This document shows, in pieces, positions 31,225 through 39,059 of a stretch of 41,690 bases of DNA. How positions within the stretch are numbered: position 1 is the stretch's first letter; each line of letters opens with the position of its first letter. The notes beneath the pieces were generated by a model. That model searched no databases, was not told the origin of the DNA, and worked only from the letters and a program-made list of their open reading frames with translations. This DNA is from Flavobacterium sp. MC2016-06 (GTDB lineage: Bacteria > Bacteroidota > Bacteroidia > Flavobacteriales > Flavobacteriaceae), in contig NZ_WMID02000042.1 in NCBI RefSeq assembly GCF_009711165.2, forward strand, positions 1-41,690, given 5' to 3'. The position numbers and the translations under genes are program-made.

Positions 31225-32271
31225 ATGAAAAACCTTTCGTGGTTTAATAAAATAATGTTCTTTTTGAATATAGTACTTACTGTATTAACTTTCAGTATCT
31301 ATATTTTACCATTTTTAGCACCTAAGAGCTTTCCGCTTTTATCGGTGCTTACGCTGTTTATGCCGGCTTTTTTTGTGCTCAACGGCTTATTCTTTGTCTA
31401 CTGGGCAATTCAGTTTAAAAAACGTCTTATTTTATCTGGTTTAGTATTACTGACAGGAATTACCTTCATCAATAAATTCTATAAATTTTCGGCAAAAGAA
31501 TATGTAGAAGACGAGAAAGATTTTTCTGTAATGAGTTACAATGTTCGTCTTTTTAATGTTTTTAAATGGTTGGACCGAGACGATATTCCGGGAAATATAA
31601 AAAGCTTTATCGACGAGCAAAATCCAGATATTCTCTGTATTCAAGAATATTCAAACTCAGCCCATATCGATTTAAAAGTATATCCGCATCGTTATATTTT
31701 TATTGAAGGAAAGCAAATTAAAACAGGACAGGCTATTTTTTCTAAATTCCCAATTCTATATCAAGGCAACATCATTTTCCCCAAGTCAGACAATAATGTA
31801 ATCTATGCCGATATTAAGCGTGGTAAAGATGTTATTCGTGTCTACAACATGCACTTGCAGTCAATAAAGATTTCGCCAGACGTTAATGAAATCTCTGATG
31901 ATATAGATAATGTAAATCAGCGTAAGTCACAGCTTATTTACAACCGAATCAGTAAAGGATTTAGACAGCAACAAGAACAGGCTGAGATTTTTAAAGAAAA
32001 CATCAAACAGTGCAAAAATCCAATTATTATTTGCGGTGACATGAACAACAGTCCATTTTCATATGTATACCGAAATATAAAAGGAAAGCTCAAAGATAGT
32101 TTTGAAGAAGCAGGAGAGGGTTTTGGAGCAACGTACAAATTTCGTTATTACCCAGCTCGAATAGATTATATTTTTACAGACAGTAAAATGAAAGTAAAAC
32201 AGTTTAAAAGTTTCTCTGATTTCGAAAATTCAGATCATTATCCTATAATGGCAAGACTTTCTATAGAATAG
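31225..32271 (+). CDS. Endonuclease/exonuclease/phosphatase-fold membrane protein
   Basis: A 348-residue protein. Three membrane helices occupy about residues 8-85. The EEP domain follows: VMSYNVRLFN with Asn106, CIQEYS with the metal-binding Glu, RVYNMHLQS, ICGDMNNSPFSYVYR, RIDYIFTD and the final SDHYPIMARL with the catalytic Asp-His. All main residues are kept. Substrate could be a nucleic acid, inositide or sphingolipid, and the membrane anchor favours something at the envelope. It is codirectional with the two rhomboid genes and converges on wbqC with a 3-bp gap. Confidence 0.92.
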   Translation: MKNLSWFNKIMFFLNIVLTVLTFSIYILPFLAPKSFPLLSVLTLFMPAFFVLNGLFFVYWAIQFKKRLILSGLVLLTGITFINKFYKFSAKEYVEDEKDFSVMSYNVRLFNVFKWLDRDDIPGNIKSFIDEQNPDILCIQEYSNSAHIDLKVYPHRYIFIEGKQIKTGQAIFSKFPILYQGNIIFPKSDNNVIYADIKRGKDVIRVYNMHLQSIKISPDVNEISDDIDNVNQRKSQLIYNRISKGFRQQQEQAEIFKENIKQCKNPIIICGDMNNSPFSYVYRNIKGKLKDSFEEAGEGFGATYKFRYYPARIDYIFTDSKMKVKQFKSFSDFENSDHYPIMARLSIE

Positions 32272-32274
32272 TTG

Positions 32275-32889
32275 TTAGACAATTGGCTGCGATTTTAAGT
32301 AATCCATTGCAAATTTACCTTCATTAAAAAGCAAATCTAAAATGCTTAAATTGTTGATAAAACCATGTTTGTCATCAAAAACCTGAGTGTATTTTTCAAA
32401 AGAATTAATATCTTTTTTTCCATTAACCAAATGTCTAAAATCAGTCATATCTGTTGGTTCACGAAAGTATTCACTGCTTTTTTTAAACTCGATTTTCATT
32501 CGAAGACATTTCGTTACAATATCAAAAACTTCCAGATTTAAATCCATCAAGAAAGTGTGTTGTTTTTCGAAAACAGGCAGGATATCATCTTCAAAAAACT
32601 CGAAGAAAGGAGAACTTCTATAGGCTGCTTCCAATGATTTAAAGTGTTGTTTCTGCCAATCAAATTCATTCTCTATCAAAACATCTTTTGTTTTTTGATG
32701 CAATGTTTTAGAATGTTTTATAGGAATGTTTAATAACTGAATTCCATTTGGACTATAGATATAAGCTCTGTTTCTATTAGTCTGTTTCTGAAAATTATCT
32801 TCCATCTCAAAAGTAATATTTTCAGATTGAGCCATAACTGCAAAGTGGCTGATTGACGGAAAATAAGTTGGAAGTAATAAGGAATTCAT
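32275..32889 (-). CDS. WbqC family protein
   Basis: A 204-residue protein of the WbqC-like family, seen in sugar-biosynthesis clusters and widely in Bacteroidota. Typical features are LLPTYFPSISHFAVMAQSENITFEMEDNFQKQTNRNRAYIYSPNG at the start, LNIPIKHS, and FDWQKQHFKSLEAAYRSSPFFEFFEDDI. No catalytic motif is established for the family. The start is ATG at 32889, 90 bp after lepB on the same strand, with a GTTTCAG hairpin between them. Confidence 0.92.
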   Translation of the reverse strand: MNSLLLPTYFPSISHFAVMAQSENITFEMEDNFQKQTNRNRAYIYSPNGIQLLNIPIKHSKTLHQKTKDVLIENEFDWQKQHFKSLEAAYRSSPFFEFFEDDILPVFEKQHTFLMDLNLEVFDIVTKCLRMKIEFKKSSEYFREPTDMTDFRHLVNGKKDINSFEKYTQVFDDKHGFINNLSILDLLFNEGKFAMDYLKSQPIV

Positions 32890-32907
32890 GATTTTTTGTT
32901 TTAAAAA

Positions 32908-32962
32908 GTTTCAGGTTTCAGGTTTCAAATTGCATGTGAACTTGAAACCTGAAACCTGAAAC
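32908..32962. repeat. GTTTCAG heptamer hairpin (copy 2)
   Basis: Three heptamers, GTTTCAG, GTTTCAG and GTTTCAA (32908-32928), are followed by a 13-nt loop and a perfect 21-nt inverted arm (32942-32962). It uses the same unit as 5490-5554. It lies between lepB and wbqC, which are codirectional, and has no T-tract typical of a terminator. Confidence 0.93.
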
Positions 32963-32979
32963 AAAAATAACTTTTTTAT

Positions 32980-34533
32980 TTATGCTTTATTTTCTTTTCT
33001 TTTTCTCCAGAAGAATTCTCCAACAAAATAAGCAGCAAGAATTATCAAGAAATATTTAAAGTAAGATTGCGGCTGTCCTTCACCATCAACAGTAGTGAAA
33101 ACTCTGCTCCAACGAATTTTATTAATACCTTTTCCGTTAGTATCCCAGCTAAGCCAGATAAAAACAGGTTTACCTACAATGTGGTTTTCTGGAACGTAAC
33201 CCCAATAACGACTATCTTCAGAGTTATGACGATTGTCACCCATCATCCAATAGTAATTTTGTTTGAAGGTATAAGTAGTTGCAGGTTGCCCGTTTATGAT
33301 AAACTGCGAACCTTTTAGCTCTAAAGTGTTTCCTTCGTAATTCGTTATAATTTCTTTGTAAAAAGGTAAAGAAACATTGTTTAAAGCGACTGTTTTCCCC
33401 GCTTCTGGAATATATATCGGGCCAAAATTGTCCTGATTCCATTTGTTGATATGTGGGAAAATAGCATTGTCGTTTCCTTTTTCTATTTCTCTTTTTATTG
33501 CAGTAACTCCAGGAGTATTTTTAATTCGTTCTGCGCTAGCTTCTGTTAAAGCGGCAAAATAAAGCGTATCTCTTTTTTCGCTTTTAAAACCAGCACGATC
33601 AGTAATGTCTAATTCTTTCATTAGAGTTTCAAAATCAATAGGCGTTTTCCCGTCTAAAGCAACAGAATAAGAATATTGAGGTTTTGCTCTTTCTGGTAAA
33701 ACTAATTTTTTTCCATTGATGAATACAAAGCCGTCTCTAATAGATAAACTGTCTCCAGGAATACCTACACATCTTTTTACGTAATTTGATTTCTTATCGA
33801 TTGGTTTAATAACGCCTGGTCTTCCTTTTGGTTCAAAAAAGTAATGAACAGTATCGACAGGCCAGTTAAAAACAACAATATCGGTGCGGTTTATTTTTTC
33901 AAAAGCCGGTAATCTAAAATAAGGTAGCTGCGGCCAGCTTAAGTATGATTTTCTCTTAGTCATTGGTATAGAATCGTGAACCATTGGTAAGGCAATAGTA
34001 GTCATAGGTACACGAGGACCATAGTTTAACTTACTTACAAATAAAAAGTCACCAATTAATAATGATTTTTCTAATGAAGCAGTTGGTATTGTATAAGGCT
34101 GCACTATATAAGTGTGCACTAATGTTGCAACGATTATAGCAAAAAGTAATGAACTTACCGTGTCGGCAGTTTTGTTTTCTGGAGTTAGATTTCTGTTAGC
34201 ATTGTATTCTAACTTCTGCGTATAGTTTACATAATAGATATAAAAACCTAAAGTAAAGATTCCTAAAACAGTGTCTAAAGTAGATTTTTTGCCAAAAGTT
34301 CTTAAAGTTTCTACCCAAACAACTGGAAACATGATTAAGTTAATAATTGGGATGAAAAGCAAAAGTGTCCACCAAGTCGGACGGCTTATTATTTTCATTA
34401 AAATTATTGAATTGTATACCGGAATTGCTGCTTCCCAAGCTTTTCTACCTGCTGCTTGATACAGCTTCCAAGTTCCTATAAAGTGGATAACTTGTACCGC
34501 TAAGAAAAATACGAACCAAAGATATAGTGTCAT
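32980..34533 (-). CDS. lepB: Signal peptidase I
   Basis: A 517-residue signal peptidase, longer than most but usual for Bacteroidota. The first 100 residues hold three membrane helices. A further helix (128-148) precedes the catalytic part: IPTASLEKSLLIGDFLFVSKLNYG with Ser153, and NYVKRCVGIPGDSL with Lys253. YYWMMGDNRHNSEDSRYWGYVP near the C-terminus is the conserved box E. A long insert (about 285-410) lies between these, and a final membrane helix follows (about 491-510). The start is ATG at 34533, 69 bp after dapB. It cleaves exported proteins such as those with signal peptides in this window. Confidence 0.95.
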   Translation of the reverse strand: MTLYLWFVFFLAVQVIHFIGTWKLYQAAGRKAWEAAIPVYNSIILMKIISRPTWWTLLLFIPIINLIMFPVVWVETLRTFGKKSTLDTVLGIFTLGFYIYYVNYTQKLEYNANRNLTPENKTADTVSSLLFAIIVATLVHTYIVQPYTIPTASLEKSLLIGDFLFVSKLNYGPRVPMTTIALPMVHDSIPMTKRKSYLSWPQLPYFRLPAFEKINRTDIVVFNWPVDTVHYFFEPKGRPGVIKPIDKKSNYVKRCVGIPGDSLSIRDGFVFINGKKLVLPERAKPQYSYSVALDGKTPIDFETLMKELDITDRAGFKSEKRDTLYFAALTEASAERIKNTPGVTAIKREIEKGNDNAIFPHINKWNQDNFGPIYIPEAGKTVALNNVSLPFYKEIITNYEGNTLELKGSQFIINGQPATTYTFKQNYYWMMGDNRHNSEDSRYWGYVPENHIVGKPVFIWLSWDTNGKGINKIRWSRVFTTVDGEGQPQSYFKYFLIILAAYFVGEFFWRKRKENKA

Positions 34534-34602
34534 AATATGTTGTTTTAAATTTCAAACTTTAAGACTTCAATTTAGAATTTTAAGCCTTAAAAATTAATCA
34601 GT

Positions 34603-35304
34603 TTATTTTAAGTTTAATACGTCTTTCATGCTGTAGATTCCTTGTTTTCCAGCAAGCCATTCGGCCGCAATAACAGCTCCAAGAGCAAAACCTTCGCGGT
34701 TATGAGCGGTATGTTTAATTTCGATGCTGTCTACAATTGAGTTGTAATTTACAGTATGAGTTCCAGGAACGTCGCCAATTCTTTTAGCCTCGATATGTAT
34801 TTCGTTTACTTTAGCTTCATCCATTGTCCAGTTAGCATAATTACTGTTTTCAATAACGCCTTTTGCTAAAGAAATTGCAGTACCGCTTGGAGCATCTAGT
34901 TTTTGAGTATGATGAATTTCTTCCATCGTAACATTATAAGTATCAAACGGCGCCATGATTTTAGCAAGGTATTCGTTTAATCCAAAGAAAATATTTACGC
35001 CTAAACTAAAATTAGAACTCGAAATAAAACCGCCTTTTTTCTCGTTACAAAGTGTTACCATTTCGTCAAAATGTTCTAGCCAGCCAGTTGTTCCAGAAAC
35101 TACAGGAACATTGTTGTTAAAACAGGCAGAAATATTACTAACCGCAGCAGAAGGAACACTAAAATCGATAGCAACATTTGCATCAGCAAGTCCATCGTAG
35201 GTATTAGATTCGTCTTTTTTTAAAACAATTTCATGACCTCTTTCCAAAGCAATTCTTTCGATTACTTTACCCATTTTTCCGTATCCTAAAAGCGCAATTT
35301 TCAT
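34603..35304 (-). CDS. dapB: 4-hydroxy-tetrahydrodipicolinate reductase
   Basis: A 233-residue enzyme of diaminopimelate and lysine synthesis, of the short form. The nucleotide loop is LLGYGKMGKVIE (5-16); also seen are VSGTTGW, SSNFSLGVNIFF and the catalytic/substrate stretch EEIHHTQKLDAPSGTAI. The start is ATG at 35304. It is 43 bp after the DUF5683 gene and 69 bp before lepB, all in one direction. No other dap genes are here. Confidence 0.97.
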   Translation of the reverse strand: MKIALLGYGKMGKVIERIALERGHEIVLKKDESNTYDGLADANVAIDFSVPSAAVSNISACFNNNVPVVSGTTGWLEHFDEMVTLCNEKKGGFISSSNFSLGVNIFFGLNEYLAKIMAPFDTYNVTMEEIHHTQKLDAPSGTAISLAKGVIENSNYANWTMDEAKVNEIHIEAKRIGDVPGTHTVNYNSIVDSIEIKHTAHNREGFALGAVIAAEWLAGKQGIYSMKDVLNLK

Positions 35305-35347
35305 TTTGTATGTATTTTTTGAATCTTTAAATAGTAATAAAAGCTAT

Positions 35348-35908
35348 TTAAAAGTTGTAATTAAAAGTTAGTCCAACGTTTGGTCTAAATGTTACATCGT
35401 TGGGATAGATTTCTGGACGCATTGATAATCTTTCGTTTACGTTAAATTGTATTAAAGCTGCGTCAACATTGGCATCGATAATGTTTAAAACATAAAAACC
35501 TACAACAAACAAAGAAGATAAATCTCTATTTCGTTGATAAAATTTCTGACCAGCAATAAGTCTGCTGTCATCCAAATAAGTATACTTGTCGTCGGTATAG
35601 CCTTCTAAACGTCGTTTGTAGGCATCGCGATAATCGTGGTATTTTTTGTTACTATCAATATAAAAATATAAACTGGTTCCAATTGCTCCGTAAACCAATG
35701 GTATTTTCCAGTATTTTTTATTGTATGCTTGACCTAAACCTGGCAGAATTGCAGAATAAAAAGCTGCTTTTGCTGGTTTAAGCGGGTCTATTTCTTGCAG
35801 TTTAGTAGTATCTTTAGCTACCAAAACCGTTTCATCTTTTGCCTGAGCAAAAAGAGAAACGGTTCCTATAAGAAAGAACAATAGACTTATGGGGACAATC
35901 TTATTCAC
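35348..35908 (-). CDS. DUF5683 family exported protein
   Basis: A 186-residue protein with a signal peptide (ending SLFAQA). The conserved stretch PLKPAKAAFYSAILPGLGQAYNKKYWKIPLVYGAIGTSLYFY is followed by YRDAYKRRLEGY and QRNRDLSSLFVVGFYVLNIIDANVDAAL, which mark DUF5683; the C-terminus FRPNVGLTFNYNF looks like an outer-membrane beta strand ending in Phe. The start is GTG at 35908 and shares one base with the parB stop (TAGTG), so it is translationally coupled to parB. Function unknown. Confidence 0.92.
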   Translation of the reverse strand: MNKIVPISLLFFLIGTVSLFAQAKDETVLVAKDTTKLQEIDPLKPAKAAFYSAILPGLGQAYNKKYWKIPLVYGAIGTSLYFYIDSNKKYHDYRDAYKRRLEGYTDDKYTYLDDSRLIAGQKFYQRNRDLSSLFVVGFYVLNIIDANVDAALIQFNVNERLSMRPEIYPNDVTFRPNVGLTFNYNF

Positions 35909-36810
35909 TATCCGTTTATTAATTTTATAATTCTATTAAAATCAGCTTCAGAACTAAAAGGAATTGTAATTTTTCCTTTTCCGTTACCAGCCACTTTTAT
36001 ATCAACTTTTGAACCAAAATAATCATTGAAAGAATGTTTTTGTGTTTCTCTAATTACAAATGCAGAGTCAGCTTTTGGTTTTCCTTCTGCTTTTGGCTGT
36101 AGGTCTTCATGATAACCTTTTACAAGAGCTTCTGTTTCACGAACAGATAAATTCTGACTTACAATTTTTTGATAAATATCAGTTTGAACGTCTAAATCTT
36201 CAATATTAATTATCGCTCTACCGTGTCCCATACTGATAAAACCATCACGAATACCTGTTTGAATAATCGGATCTAATTTTAAAAGACGTAAATAATTGGC
36301 AATTGTAGAACGTTTTTTTCCAACGCGCTCACTCATTTGTTCTTGTGTTAATTGAATTTCGTCAATTAAACGCTGGTATGAAAGTGCGATCTCGATTGGA
36401 TCTAAATCGTGGCGTTGAATGTTTTCAACCAAAGCCATAACCAATGATTCGTTGTCATTGGCAATACGAATGTATGCTGGAACATGAGTTAATCCAACTA
36501 AAGTTGAAGCACGTAAACGACGCTCTCCAGAAATTAATTGGTATTTGTTGAAGTCTAATTTACGAACAGTAATAGGTTGAATCACACCAAGTTCTTTAAT
36601 AGAAGTCGCTAATTCTCTTAACGATTCTTCATTAAAATTGCTTCTTGGCTGAAACGGATTTATTTCGATAGCACTTATTTCAAGCTCAATAATATTTCCA
36701 ACAACTTTGTCAGCATTTTTATCTTCTACTGATGTAATGTCGTTTTCCGGATCTTTTAATAATGCTGATAATCCTCTTCCTAAGGCTTGTTTTTTAATTG
36801 CTTTTGTCAT
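35908..36810 (-). CDS. parB: Chromosome-partitioning protein ParB
   Basis: A 300-residue ParB/Spo0J-family CTPase and DNA-binding protein. After ALGRGLSALL come NPFQPRSNFNEESLRELATSIKELGVIQPITVR, the CTP-binding SGERRLRA box, VENIQRHDLDPIEIA, the helix-turn-helix TQEQMSERVGKKRSTIANYLRLLKL, and a C-terminal dimerisation segment. It lies 5 bp after parA. By family it spreads from parS sites; no good parS sequence was found in this window. Confidence 0.96.
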   Translation of the reverse strand: MTKAIKKQALGRGLSALLKDPENDITSVEDKNADKVVGNIIELEISAIEINPFQPRSNFNEESLRELATSIKELGVIQPITVRKLDFNKYQLISGERRLRASTLVGLTHVPAYIRIANDNESLVMALVENIQRHDLDPIEIALSYQRLIDEIQLTQEQMSERVGKKRSTIANYLRLLKLDPIIQTGIRDGFISMGHGRAIINIEDLDVQTDIYQKIVSQNLSVRETEALVKGYHEDLQPKAEGKPKADSAFVIRETQKHSFNDYFGSKVDIKVAGNGKGKITIPFSSEADFNRIIKLING

Positions 36811-36815
36811 AAAAA

Positions 36816-37583
36816 CTATTTACTGTTTTTCTTTATAATTTCTTGAGCTAAATTAATGTAATTAATTGCTCCTTTGCTCGTTGCGTCATAGTTAATGATG
36901 CTTTCACCAAAACTTGGAGCCTCGCTTAATTTTACATTTCTCTGAATTACGGTATCAAAAACCATATCGTTGAAGTGTTTTTGAACTTCTTCTACAACCT
37001 GATTAGATAAACGTAATCTAGAATCGTACATCGTTAACAACAATCCTTCAATGTCAAGATCTGGGTTGTGTATTTTTTGAATACTTTTTATCGTGTTCAA
37101 TAGTTTTCCTAATCCTTCAAGTGCAAAATATTCACATTGAATAGGAATAACTACAGAATCTGCCGCAGTCAAAGCATTTAAGGTTAACAAACCTAAAGAA
37201 GGCGCACAGTCGATAATGATAAAATCATATTCGTCTTTTACACTTTCTAATGCTTTTTTAAGCATATATTCTCTGTTTTCCTTATCAACCAATTCGATTT
37301 CGATGGCAACAAGGTCAATGTGAGCAGGTATAACGTCAACATTTGGCGCTGTACATTTTAAAATGGTTTCTTTTGGAGTATGACTGTGCTCAAGTATTTG
37401 GTACGTACCAATTTCTACCGACTCTACGTCAATTCCAAGACCAGATGTAGCATTTGCCTGAGGATCAGCATCGATCAGTAATACTTTTTTCTCTAAAACA
37501 CCTAATGAGGCTGCAAGATTTACAGATGTAGTAGTCTTTCCAACGCCTCCTTTTTGATTAGCAATCGCAATGATTTTGCCCAT
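36816..37583 (-). CDS. parA: Chromosome-partitioning ATPase ParA
   Basis: A 255-residue ParA/Soj ATPase. The deviant Walker A is NQKGGVGKTTTSVNLA (residues 9-24), followed by LLIDADPQANATSGLG, IIIDCAPSLGLLTLNAL and YFALEGLGKLL. No N-terminal DNA-binding extension is present, so it is the chromosomal Soj type. The start is ATG at 37581-37583. It heads the chain parA-parB-DUF5683-dapB-lepB-wbqC. The 249-bp spacer to the DUF3999 gene holds a weak TATTTTTA candidate -7 box. Confidence 0.97.
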   Translation of the reverse strand: MGKIIAIANQKGGVGKTTTSVNLAASLGVLEKKVLLIDADPQANATSGLGIDVESVEIGTYQILEHSHTPKETILKCTAPNVDVIPAHIDLVAIEIELVDKENREYMLKKALESVKDEYDFIIIDCAPSLGLLTLNALTAADSVVIPIQCEYFALEGLGKLLNTIKSIQKIHNPDLDIEGLLLTMYDSRLRLSNQVVEEVQKHFNDMVFDTVIQRNVKLSEAPSFGESIINYDATSKGAINYINLAQEIIKKNSK

Positions 37584-37832
37584 TTATTTTCTGAATTTTG
37601 AACCGTAAAAATACAATTATTTATGGTTTCTGAAAATCTATTTTGTTAACATTTGCTAAACCTCGGTTATCCGTTGTTTGGTGCGTGTTTCAAAGAATTT
37701 TATTTCTACTATAATAAAAAATAGTAACGAAATTTCTTTCTATTTATTTCTTCATTTAGCATTAAAATGGAGAAATTTAAAAATTTGAATTTTCAGAAAA
37801 GTAGTAAACGCTTATTGAATTTTATTCTTGCT

Positions 37833-39059
37833 CTAATTTTGTTTTTTTAAATCTTTTACTAAACTTGCTGTGAAGTACAAAATGGTTATGCCGCCCAATA
37901 TAATGCAAAGCCACATAAACCAAGATTGCTGCCAAAATGATTTGTTGTCATTATCTTTTTTAACTTCAGATTTATGTTGAATGCCGTAAATACTGCTTTG
38001 CGGTAAAGCTCCAATAATATTATTTTTAAAATTAGAAAGATCATATTCGGGCTGGACTGCATTTGTATTGCCTGTTTTTAGGATATAATTTTCATTTGCA
38101 TTTAAATCTGCAATAATAGAAATTGGCTTTTGGTTGAATTTTATCGATGAGATCGTTAACGGCAGGTTGTCTTGATTTTCTATTCTTATAAAAATCTCTT
38201 TTTCGAATATTTCTGGAATTGTAAAGCTGTTTTTTACGTTTGAGTTTAATTCAAAAGAAGCGATTTCCTCATCGTAAATTTGAGATTTTCGTTTTACTTC
38301 TCGTTTTACTTTTTTATAAAGAACAACTTGTCGATTATAATATGTTGGTTTTAAAACTTCAAAAACAATTTGATTTATAATTTGCGGTGCATCAAAAAGA
38401 ATATGAATCTGTGTTTCTTTTTTTGAAGGAATCTCTGTTGTAGATAATTGTTTTGGAGTGACTTCCTCAAAACTTTGTGTTTGGACATTTGTTGTAAAAT
38501 TTCCAACTTTTAAAACATTAATAGGAAGTGTTTTTTTGTCATCAAAATCTATTTTTAAATACTTATAAGTACTTAAAGGATAGGTAATTGTTTTTACTAC
38601 ACTCGATTCAGTAGTACTGTTTAAGTCAGATAAAGACTGCGAATCAGAGATGCCGAACCATTCTTTTTGATCGTCACTTCCAGAAATTGAATATTTTTTG
38701 ATAACATCAGAATTGGCAATAAACAACGAAAGCTGTTTGTTGTTTTTTGCTGATGGAACAGCGATAATTAGAGAAGTGTATTTTTTTTGTTCTGCTTTTT
38801 TTGAAATTATAGTATATTCTTCAAAACTGTCTGATGAAATATTAGTGCTGTTTTGAATAAAGTATGGAATTTCATTTCCTTTAGAATTAAATATTCTGAT
38901 ATCGCTCAAATCTTGTTTAGAAGCAGCTCTAATTTCAGGAGATAATCTAATTTCATGAAAACCATTCTGAGAAACTTCTTTAAGTTTTCCAGTAGTTTGA
39001 AATTGACCAAAACAAACGTTGGTCAGTAATAATAATAGTAAAAGCTTATTCAGTTTCAT
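37833..39059 (-). CDS. DUF3999 family exported protein
   Basis: A 408-residue protein with a signal peptide (MKLNKLLLLLLLTNVCFGQ), a large extracytoplasmic domain rich in beta strands (FHEIRLSPEIRAASKQDLSDIRIFNSKGNEIPYFIQ is the family start), and one membrane helix near the end (about 382-400). The pattern fits DUF3999. It is encoded directly after a DUF2339 protein, with the genes overlapping by 14 bp, a pairing known from other genomes that implies a shared membrane complex. Function is unknown. Confidence 0.9.
   Translation of the reverse strand: MKLNKLLLLLLLTNVCFGQFQTTGKLKEVSQNGFHEIRLSPEIRAASKQDLSDIRIFNSKGNEIPYFIQNSTNISSDSFEEYTIISKKAEQKKYTSLIIAVPSAKNNKQLSLFIANSDVIKKYSISGSDDQKEWFGISDSQSLSDLNSTTESSVVKTITYPLSTYKYLKIDFDDKKTLPINVLKVGNFTTNVQTQSFEEVTPKQLSTTEIPSKKETQIHILFDAPQIINQIVFEVLKPTYYNRQVVLYKKVKREVKRKSQIYDEEIASFELNSNVKNSFTIPEIFEKEIFIRIENQDNLPLTISSIKFNQKPISIIADLNANENYILKTGNTNAVQPEYDLSNFKNNIIGALPQSSIYGIQHKSEVKKDNDNKSFWQQSWFMWLCIILGGITILYFTASLVKDLKKQN

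Noticed and set aside
34545..34600. Another heptamer hairpin between dapB and lepB
   Set aside because: Loose TTTAAG/CTTAAA similarities occur but no clear unit or arm; AT-rich chance is enough.
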